Shown here piece after piece: positions 1 through 5,534 of a DNA stretch of 9,023 nucleotides. The notes below the pieces were generated by a model, which was not told the DNA's origin, ran no database searches, and saw nothing but the letters and a program-made list of their open reading frames with translations. The first letter of the stretch is position 1. The number at the start of each line of letters is the position of its first letter. Origin of the DNA: DASQHY01 sp036390175 (GTDB lineage: Bacteria; Acidobacteriota; Terriglobia; Acidiferrales; UBA7541). The position numbers were made by a program, and so were the translations under genes. The DNA lies in contig DASWCG010000226.1 in NCBI GenBank assembly GCA_036390175.1, positions 1 through 9,023 on the forward strand. The letters are read 5' to 3'.

Positions 1-295
1 GATGCCCGAGGCGGAGCGCATCCGCCATTCCACCCAAATCCTCGAGAAAGTCTTTCCGGGGATGAAGGAAAACACCGAGCGGGTCCATTCGTTCTGCTGG
101 GCTGACCAGCCCTTTGCCCGCGGCGCGTATGTGTCCTTTGCACCGGGACAAATCACACGCTGGAGCACCGCGATTCGGGAGCCGGAGGCGCGCATGCACT
201 TCGCCGGCGAACATACCTCTTCGTTTCCCGGGTGGATGCAGGGCGCGCTGGAATCCGGCCTGCGCGCGGCGCGTGAAATCCATCGACGCGCGTGA
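1..295 (+). CDS. Flavin-containing amine oxidase family protein, C-terminal fragment (5' end outside window)
   Basis: The last 97 residues of a protein that continues leftward out of the window. The ATG at base 2 is probably an internal methionine, because a 97-residue piece would lack the whole FAD-binding N-terminus. The fragment carries the typical end of FAD-dependent amine oxidases (monoamine oxidase / protoporphyrinogen oxidase-like superfamily). A 'W..QPFARGAY' segment near residues 33-43 is followed by 'HFAGEHTSSFPGWMQGALES' near residues 66-85. In this family the FAGEHT stretch contacts the FAD, and the following helix ('GALESGLRAAREI') closes the cofactor site. Members oxidise amines or related substrates with oxygen as acceptor; the substrate cannot be read from this fragment. 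The stop is TGA at 293-295, and 77 bases separate it from dprA. The family call is secure; any finer assignment is not possible. Confidence 0.85.
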   Translation, partial: MPEAERIRHSTQILEKVFPGMKENTERVHSFCWADQPFARGAYVSFAPGQITRWSTAIREPEARMHFAGEHTSSFPGWMQGALESGLRAAREIHRRA

Positions 296-333
296 TCGCC
301 TCGGGCAGAAACCTCTCATTCTCCTCGCGGGAC

Positions 334-362
334 TTGACAGCTCTGTTAACCTACGCATAGGC
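334..362 (+). promoter_or_regulatory. Candidate promoter for dprA (perfect TTGACA -35, weak -10)
   Basis: TTGACA at 334-339 matches the sigma-70 -35 consensus exactly. The best -10 at acceptable spacing is CATAGG at 356-361 (16-base spacer), matching only three of six positions. A GTTAAC palindrome lies in the spacer at 345-350. Transcription would begin only a few bases before the ATG at 373, giving a very short or leaderless 5' end. That fits the absence of a convincing Shine-Dalgarno; only GGCGGG, two bases from the start, is visible. This is a prediction from consensus similarity alone. Confidence 0.35.
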
Positions 363-372
363 TCGGCGGGCA

Positions 373-1500
373 ATGGAGCTGGACGCTTCCCTCTACTGGC
401 TGGCGTTGTCTCTGACGCCGGGGATTGCCGCGCGCCTTTCCGGGAGATTGCTGCACCAATTCGGATCCCCGGAAGGCGTCTTCCGCGCTTCCCTGACCGA
501 ACTGGAGGCCTGCCACCTTCCCGCGCCGGCCGCTCAGGCGATTGCCAAGCAGACCGCGCTGCGGCTCGCCGAAAAAGAACTGGCGGCGCTGCGGCGCAAC
601 GGCAGCAGTTTGCTCACCTGGGAGGAGCCGCAATATCCCAGAAGGCTCCTTGAGATTTATGATCCTCCGCCGCTGCTCTATTTCCGCGGCGACTTGGCGC
701 TGCTGAGCCGCCACTGCATCTCCATGGTCGGGACGCGACGTCCGACCCTGTACGGGAATCAAATAGCCGAGCGGCTGGCGCGCGACCTGGCGTCGCGCGG
801 CGTGGTCATCGTCAGCGGGATGGCGCGGGGGATTGACTCGTCGTCGCACAAAGGCGCGCTGGCGGCGCCCAACGGGAAAACCATCGGCGTGCTGGGCACC
901 GGCATCGACGTCGTCTATCCGAAAGAGAACCGCAAACTGTTCGCGCAGGTCGAGAAGGAAGGAGCGCTCATCACGGAATTGCCGCTGGGCTCGCATCCCG
1001 CGCCGGAGAATTTTCCCATCCGCAACCGCATTGTGGCGGGGATCTCGCTCGGCGTGGTGATCGTGGAAGGGGCGCAGTATTCCGGGTCGCTGATCACCGC
1101 GCGGCTGGCGATGGAGTCCGGGCGCGAGGTCTTCGCCGTGCCGGGAAACGTCACGCAACCCGTAAGCTTCGCGCCGAATCAATTAATCAAGCAGGGGGCG
1201 AAGCTGGTGACGAGCTGGGAGGACGTGGTCGAGGAGCTGCCCACCGAGATTCGCGCCGAACTGTTTCCCGTGGAATCGCCGGGAGCCGAAGAGCGCGCCG
1301 CGCTGTTCCAATCCTCGCTGGTCGGAGCGGAAAGCACGCTCTACGCCATGCTCAACACCGACGAGCCGCGTCACGTGGACGAACTGGTCGAACGCTCCGG
1401 CTTGAACTCTTCGGAAGTTCTGGCTACGCTGTTTATGCTGGAAATGAAAGGGATCATCCGGCAGATGCCGGGAAAGCAATTCGTCAGGGTACTCGTCTGA
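373..1500 (+). CDS. dprA: DNA-processing protein DprA (Smf family)
   Basis: DprA binds incoming single-stranded DNA in the cytoplasm during natural transformation, protects it and loads RecA. It is also present in many bacteria not known to be competent. The 375-residue protein has the full family layout. Residues 1 to about 60 form a helix-hairpin-helix/SAM-like region ('LYWLALSLTPGIAARL'). Residues about 75-290 form the Rossmann-like DNA-binding core, with 'VGTRRPTLYG' at 119-128, 'GMARGIDSSSHKGAL' at 149-163 and 'PIRNRIVAG' at about 215-223. Residues about 310-375 form a winged-helix (DprA C-terminal) domain ('HVDELVERSGLNSSEVLATL'). The length is normal and no key motif is missing. ATG 373 is chosen because the N-terminal domain starts immediately after it and the next methionine is residue 118. 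The gene lies 72 bases before topA in the same direction with no evident terminator between them, so the two are probably cotranscribed. One rare TTA leucine codon (1183-1185) stands out in otherwise GC-rich codon usage. Confidence 0.96.
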   Translation: MELDASLYWLALSLTPGIAARLSGRLLHQFGSPEGVFRASLTELEACHLPAPAAQAIAKQTALRLAEKELAALRRNGSSLLTWEEPQYPRRLLEIYDPPPLLYFRGDLALLSRHCISMVGTRRPTLYGNQIAERLARDLASRGVVIVSGMARGIDSSSHKGALAAPNGKTIGVLGTGIDVVYPKENRKLFAQVEKEGALITELPLGSHPAPENFPIRNRIVAGISLGVVIVEGAQYSGSLITARLAMESGREVFAVPGNVTQPVSFAPNQLIKQGAKLVTSWEDVVEELPTEIRAELFPVESPGAEERAALFQSSLVGAESTLYAMLNTDEPRHVDELVERSGLNSSEVLATLFMLEMKGIIRQMPGKQFVRVLV

Positions 1501-1572
1501 GGTAGCGAAAAGGACACACAGCCCTCCGCCAGCCCTTCCCGCGCAGAAGTCCGGGTTAAAACTGAAAGGTCT
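1501..1572 (+). other. dprA-topA intergenic spacer with weak ribosome binding site
   Basis: This 72-base gap between co-directional genes has no convincing hairpin-plus-T-tract terminator. An AAAGGT at 1565-1570 could pair with 16S rRNA, but it sits only two to three bases before the topA ATG at 1573, shorter than the usual spacing. I see no clear promoter here, which supports read-through from dprA. Confidence 0.4.
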
Positions 1573-4269
1573 ATGGCACGCTCGCTCGTTATCGTCGAAT
1601 CGCCCGCCAAGGCGAAGACCATCAACAAATATTTGGGACGCGACTACTCCGTCAAATCGTCCTACGGCCACGTGATGGACCTGCCGAAAAAGACGCTGGG
1701 CATTCGCCTGCCGGGGGAACCGGTCGGCGGGAACGGCAAGAGCAAGGCAAAAACTCGCAAGAGGGCCAAACGGGTCTCGGTGAACGACGAGAAAATCTTC
1801 GAACCCAAACTCGAAATCATCCCCGGAAAGAAAAAGATTATCCAGGACCTGCGCGCGGCGGCGAGTTCCGCTCCGGCGGTGTACCTGGCCGGCGACCCGG
1901 ATCGCGAGGGCGAGGCCATCTGCTCCCATCTGGCGCAAGTGCTTTCGAAGCCCAGCCGGTTCGCCGTCCCGGAAGACGAGGAGGAGAAGGCCAAGGCCGC
2001 CGAAGCGGAAGATCCGAACAAGAAAGAGCCTCCGAAGAAGGCCAGACCCACGGTGGTCCGCGCGGTGGACCCGAAGAAAATCTTCCGCGTGTCGTTTAAC
2101 GAAATCACTCCGAAAGCCATTCGCGCCGCTTTCGAAAAGCCCGGCCAAATCAACGTCAACCTTGTGGACGCGCAGCAGGCGCGGCGGGTGCTGGACCGAC
2201 TGGTGGGCTACAAAATTTCTCCGCTGCTCTGGGACAAGGTGCGCCGCGGGCTTTCCGCCGGGCGCGTGCAGACGGTCGCGCTGCGTCTGATCGTCGAGCG
2301 CGAGCAGGATATCCGCGCGTTTGTGCCCCAGGAATACTGGACCATCCACGCGCTGCTGGACGCCGGCGCGCCGCCGTTCTTCGAAGCCAAGCTCGTAAAG
2401 TGCAAGGGCGAAGATATTGAGATCCACAGCAAGGAAGAAGCCGACAACGTAGTCGCCGTAGTCGAGCGCGGCGCATGGCAGGTGGCTTCGGTGGCGCAAA
2501 AGGAAAAGCGCCGCCATGCGCCGCCGCCTTTCACCACCTCCAAGCTGCAGCAGGCGGCCTACAACCGCCTGCATTACACCGCCAAGCGCACCATGATGCT
2601 CGCGCAGCGCCTGTACGAGGGCGTGGAATTGGGCGAGGAAGGCTCCGTCGGCCTGATCACCTACATGCGCACCGACTCGGTGCGCGTTTCGAGCGATGCC
2701 CTGGACCAGGTGCGCGGCCTGATTGGCGAGCGCTTCGGCGCGAACTACCTTCCCGAGAAGCCCAATTTCTTCAAATCGAAAAAGGACGCGCAGGAAGCGC
2801 ACGAGGCCATCCGCCCGAGCGATGTCGCGCGCTCCCCGGAAGACGTCCGCAAGTATCTCGAACCGGACATGTTCAAGCTCTACCAGCTCATCTGGCAGCG
2901 GTTTGTTGCTTCGCAAATGCTCCCGGCGGTCTTCGACCAGACCACGATTGATGTCGCCGCCGGCGACTACACTTTCCGCGCCACCGGCTCGGTGCTCAAG
3001 TTCAACGGCTACCTCGCCGTGTATAACGTCCAGACGGAGGTGGTTGACTCGGCGGGCCGCGAGGACGAGGAAAAAGAGAAAGACGAGGATGCCGAGGCCG
3101 AAGGCCGCGCCCTCCCGCGGGTCGCCGAGGGCCAGGCGCTGCGGCTCGAGCGCATGCGCCCGGAGCAGCACTTCACCGAGCCTCCGCCGCGCTACACCGA
3201 AGCCACGCTGGTGAAAGAGCTCGAGGAAAAGGGCATCGGCCGGCCGTCCACCTACGCGACGATTATTTCCACCATCGTCGAACGCGAGTACGTCAGCAAA
3301 GACCAGGGCCGCTTCACCCCCACGATGCTCGGCGAAAAAGTCAGCGATCTGCTGGTAAAAAGTTTTGAAGACATTTTCGATGTGGGTTTCACCGCGCGCC
3401 TCGAAGAAGAACTCGACGAAATCGAAGAGGGCAAGCTGCCCTGGCGGCGCTCGGTCAAGGATTTCTGGGACCGCTTCGAGGAAGACCTCGACAAGGCCCA
3501 GGGCGAGATGCAGTCGTACAAGGCCGGCATCCCCACGGGACAGAAATGCGAAAAATGCGGCCAGGGCGAGTTGCTCGAACGCATCAGCCGCCACGGCTTC
3601 TTTCTGGGCTGCTCCCGTTATCCGGAATGCGATTACATCAAGGACCTTTCTCCCGAGCTCGGCGGGGAGGAAGTGGAGAGCGAAAGCGCCATCGAGTATT
3701 GCGACAACTGCGGAAAAGAAATGACCATCAAGCGCGGCCGCTTCGGGCCGTTCCTGGCGTGCACCGGTTACCCGGAATGCAAGACCACGCGCCGGCTGGT
3801 CCACGGAACGCGCAAGGCCCGCCAGCCCGACGAGCCGCTCGATGAGAAGTGCCCGGACTGTGGCTCGCAGCTTGTCAAAAAGCACGGGCGCTACGGAGAA
3901 TTCATCGGCTGCTCCGGCTATCCCAAGTGCAGATACATTCGCTCGAAGACGCTGGGCATCGCCTGCCCCAAGTGCGCCGCCGGGGAACTGGTCGAGCGCA
4001 TGACCAAGAAGGGCCGCCGCCGCATCTTCTATGGCTGCAACCGTTATCCCGAGTGCGACTTCACCACTCCCCACAAGCCTATCGCCGAACCTTGCCCCAA
4101 ATGCGGCGCGCCATTCATCGTCGAAAAGCGCGGCCAGAAACGCGCCCAGAAACTCGGGATGCAGGGCCCCGTGCGCGCCTGCCTCAAGGAAGGCTGCGGC
4201 TGGGAGGCAGAACTTCCTGAATCCGCACCCGCGCTGCCCATCGAAGATACGGTGTCAGCGAAGCTTTAG
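1573..4269 (+). CDS. topA: DNA topoisomerase I (type IA) with five C-terminal zinc ribbons
   Basis: TopA removes negative supercoils by cutting one DNA strand through a 5'-phosphotyrosine link and passing the other strand. The N-terminal Toprim domain begins at once ('SLVIVESPAKAKTINKYLG', acidic residue Glu9) and continues to 'GDPDREGE', with the metal-binding acids Asp108, Asp110 and Glu112. The active-site segment 'GLITYMRTDS' places the catalytic tyrosine at Tyr364 followed by Arg366. 'TEATLVKELEEKGIGRPSTY' (about residues 541-560) belongs to the conserved core. Five zinc ribbons follow, their first CxxC pairs starting at Cys659, Cys710, Cys760, Cys798 and Cys841; the last is divergent and ends with Cys870 and Cys875. 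At 898 residues it is close to the E. coli length. It carries extra charged low-complexity stretches, a Glu/Lys/Ala-rich one at about 127-168 and an acidic one at about 497-510. ATG 1573 is the family-typical start. The gene follows dprA and precedes a Xer recombinase, an order also seen in Firmicutes. Confidence 0.98.
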   Translation: MARSLVIVESPAKAKTINKYLGRDYSVKSSYGHVMDLPKKTLGIRLPGEPVGGNGKSKAKTRKRAKRVSVNDEKIFEPKLEIIPGKKKIIQDLRAAASSAPAVYLAGDPDREGEAICSHLAQVLSKPSRFAVPEDEEEKAKAAEAEDPNKKEPPKKARPTVVRAVDPKKIFRVSFNEITPKAIRAAFEKPGQINVNLVDAQQARRVLDRLVGYKISPLLWDKVRRGLSAGRVQTVALRLIVEREQDIRAFVPQEYWTIHALLDAGAPPFFEAKLVKCKGEDIEIHSKEEADNVVAVVERGAWQVASVAQKEKRRHAPPPFTTSKLQQAAYNRLHYTAKRTMMLAQRLYEGVELGEEGSVGLITYMRTDSVRVSSDALDQVRGLIGERFGANYLPEKPNFFKSKKDAQEAHEAIRPSDVARSPEDVRKYLEPDMFKLYQLIWQRFVASQMLPAVFDQTTIDVAAGDYTFRATGSVLKFNGYLAVYNVQTEVVDSAGREDEEKEKDEDAEAEGRALPRVAEGQALRLERMRPEQHFTEPPPRYTEATLVKELEEKGIGRPSTYATIISTIVEREYVSKDQGRFTPTMLGEKVSDLLVKSFEDIFDVGFTARLEEELDEIEEGKLPWRRSVKDFWDRFEEDLDKAQGEMQSYKAGIPTGQKCEKCGQGELLERISRHGFFLGCSRYPECDYIKDLSPELGGEEVESESAIEYCDNCGKEMTIKRGRFGPFLACTGYPECKTTRRLVHGTRKARQPDEPLDEKCPDCGSQLVKKHGRYGEFIGCSGYPKCRYIRSKTLGIACPKCAAGELVERMTKKGRRRIFYGCNRYPECDFTTPHKPIAEPCPKCGAPFIVEKRGQKRAQKLGMQGPVRACLKEGCGWEAELPESAPALPIEDTVSAKL

Positions 4270-4381
4270 CGGGAGAGGCGTCCACTTGTCCTGAGCTTCG
4301 AAGCACGCCGCTCCTTAGTTTCATCCAAGCAACCAAGCCGTCCCCAGGCTTATAATCGTCCGCAGCGGCTAACCATTCATC
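4270..4381 (+). promoter_or_regulatory. topA-xerC spacer with candidate xerC promoter (TATAAT) and a palindrome
   Basis: This is a 112-base gap. A perfect -10 hexamer TATAAT lies at 4351-4356, 25 bases before the recombinase ATG, but no good -35 is seen at 16-18 bases upstream (4327-4333 reads AAGCAAC). Transcription from it would give a leader of about 19 bases. There is no obvious Shine-Dalgarno before ATG 4382 (the upstream bases read AACCATTCATC). Upstream in the gap, GCTTCGAAGC at 4295-4304 is a perfect 10-base palindrome inside the motif TTGTCCTGAGCTTCGAAG (4286-4303). The promoter call rests on the -10 alone. Confidence 0.4.
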
Positions 4382-5422
4382 ATGAAGTCCACGATTGCAA
4401 AATATCTCGCCTATCTTCGCTCGGTGCGCGATGCCTCGCCGTACACGATTGTCAATTACGAAAGCGACCTGCAGCAATTCGCCGCGTTCCTCACGCCGCC
4501 GGGAGTAAAACAATCCCTTGCGGTCGAGTCCGTGGACCATCGCGTCATCCGCGAATTCATCGGCCACTTGCACGATCTGGGCCTGCAGAAATCATCGGTG
4601 GCTAGGAAGCTGGCGGCCATCCGCTCGTTTTTCCGTTATTGCGTGCGCACCGGGTTGATGAAAGACAATCCGGCGCGCCTCGTGGCGACACCCAAGCTCC
4701 CCAAGCGTCTGCCCTCGGTCCTTTCCGCCGAGGAGATCAACACGTTTCTCGATCACTTCCCGGCCATCGCAGCGGCAGCGCGCCCTCCTGCGAAAAAGGG
4801 ACGCAAAGGTTCGCCGCAATCCAACGAAAAATCGCCCCCTGCCTCGAGCCCCGCAGGACGCTCCGGCGAAGACGCCCGCCTGCTGCCTCGCCGCGACCGC
4901 GCTCTGCTCGAGTTCCTCTACGGTTCCGGGCTTCGCGCCGGCGAACTCACCGGGCTTAACCTGGCCGACCTGGATCGCCACGAACAAATGCTGCGCGTCC
5001 GCGGAAAAGGCAGGCGCGAGCGCGTCGTCCCGTTCGGCTCGAAGGCGCAGGCGGCCCTGGAAGCGTACTGGCCCGTGCGCGCCGAGTTGATACGCTTGGC
5101 CGCCAAGCGCCAGCGCACGCGCCCCGCCGCTCTTCCGCCCGAACCCGAAGCTGTTTTCCTCAGTCATAACGGACGCCGCCTCGGCCCGCGTTCCGTGGGA
5201 CGCATCGTCAAGAAATACTCCCGCCTGGCCAACGTCAATTGGGACTTGCATCCGCATTCCTTCCGCCACGCTTTTGCCACGCATCTCCTGGCCGACGGCG
5301 CCGACCTGCGCGCCATCCAGGAGCTCCTTGGCCACCGCTCGCTTTCCACCACGCAGAAGTACACCCACGCCACCATCCGCCAGTTGATGGAAGTCTACGA
5401 CAAGGCCCACCCCCGCGCCTGA
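4382..5422 (+). CDS. xerC: Tyrosine recombinase, XerC type
   Basis: Xer recombinases resolve chromosome dimers at the dif site near the terminus, working at the division septum with a partner Xer protein and FtsK. The 346-residue protein has an N-terminal SAM-like core-binding domain (about 1-95, 'YLAYLRSVRDASPYTIVNYE') and a C-terminal catalytic domain. The complete catalytic set is visible: Arg185 ('GLRAGEL'), Lys209 ('RGKGRRERVVP'), His292 and Arg295 ('HPHSFRH'), His318 ('LLGHRS') and the nucleophile Tyr327 ('TTQKYTH'). The ending 'VYDKAHPRA' resembles XerC more than XerD. Usual length is about 300 residues. The excess comes mainly from a Pro/Ser/Lys/Arg-rich stretch at about 128-168 between the two domains, plus a shorter extension near 230-250 before 'AVFLSHNGRRL'. 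A XerC role is favoured over phage integrase by the topA-adjacent position and lack of phage genes, but XerD or a solitary XerH-like role cannot be excluded. Confidence 0.9.
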   Translation: MKSTIAKYLAYLRSVRDASPYTIVNYESDLQQFAAFLTPPGVKQSLAVESVDHRVIREFIGHLHDLGLQKSSVARKLAAIRSFFRYCVRTGLMKDNPARLVATPKLPKRLPSVLSAEEINTFLDHFPAIAAAARPPAKKGRKGSPQSNEKSPPASSPAGRSGEDARLLPRRDRALLEFLYGSGLRAGELTGLNLADLDRHEQMLRVRGKGRRERVVPFGSKAQAALEAYWPVRAELIRLAAKRQRTRPAALPPEPEAVFLSHNGRRLGPRSVGRIVKKYSRLANVNWDLHPHSFRHAFATHLLADGADLRAIQELLGHRSLSTTQKYTHATIRQLMEVYDKAHPRA

Positions 5423-5534
5423 CCCGCGCATCAACCAAGTGTCATTCGGAAAGAACACGACTTGATAAAGGTTCGTCAGCTCATAAGGGCACGATTTCTT
5501 CTGACCCTGCGGCCAAAGGTTGGTCGTGTGCGAA
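5423..5534. other. Convergent intergenic region between xerC and the receptor gene
   Basis: A 112-base gap between genes facing each other (both stop codons border it). No open frame with family resemblance is seen. No dif-like 28-base site with two inverted Xer arms was recognised. The only notable structure is a hairpin at its right end. Confidence 0.6.
5508..5528 (+). terminator. Possible hairpin terminator for xerC, lacking a T-tract
   Basis: Bases 5508-5516 can pair with 5520-5528 around an AGG loop, giving a nine-pair stem that includes three G-U pairs when read as plus-strand RNA. On the minus strand those G-U pairs become A-C mismatches, so the fold favours the xerC transcript. No run of T follows it, so efficient intrinsic termination is doubtful. 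It may only be a transcript-end structure. Confidence 0.25.

Noticed and set aside
346..4074. Long minus-strand open frames (963 and 278 codons) opposite dprA and topA
   Set aside because: They are in exact antisense codon register with two unmistakable genes, are explained by absence of TTA, CTA and TCA codons, and their translations are Arg/Ala/Leu/His-rich without recognisable domains.
4382..5422. Xer-type protein as a phage or integrative-element integrase
   Set aside because: No attachment repeats, tRNA gene, excisionase or phage genes are in view, the gene sits after topA, and its C-terminal 'VYDKAHPRA' fits chromosomal XerC.
4592..5458. 288-codon minus-strand open frame opposite xerC
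   Set aside because: Same antisense register as the recombinase codons, no recognisable motifs, no plausible start signals; a shadow of a GC-rich gene.
5423..5534. Possible dif site next to the Xer recombinase gene
   Set aside because: No 28-base element with two inverted 11-base arms and a central region was found in this gap or in the topA-xerC gap; chromosomal dif need not be next to xerC.
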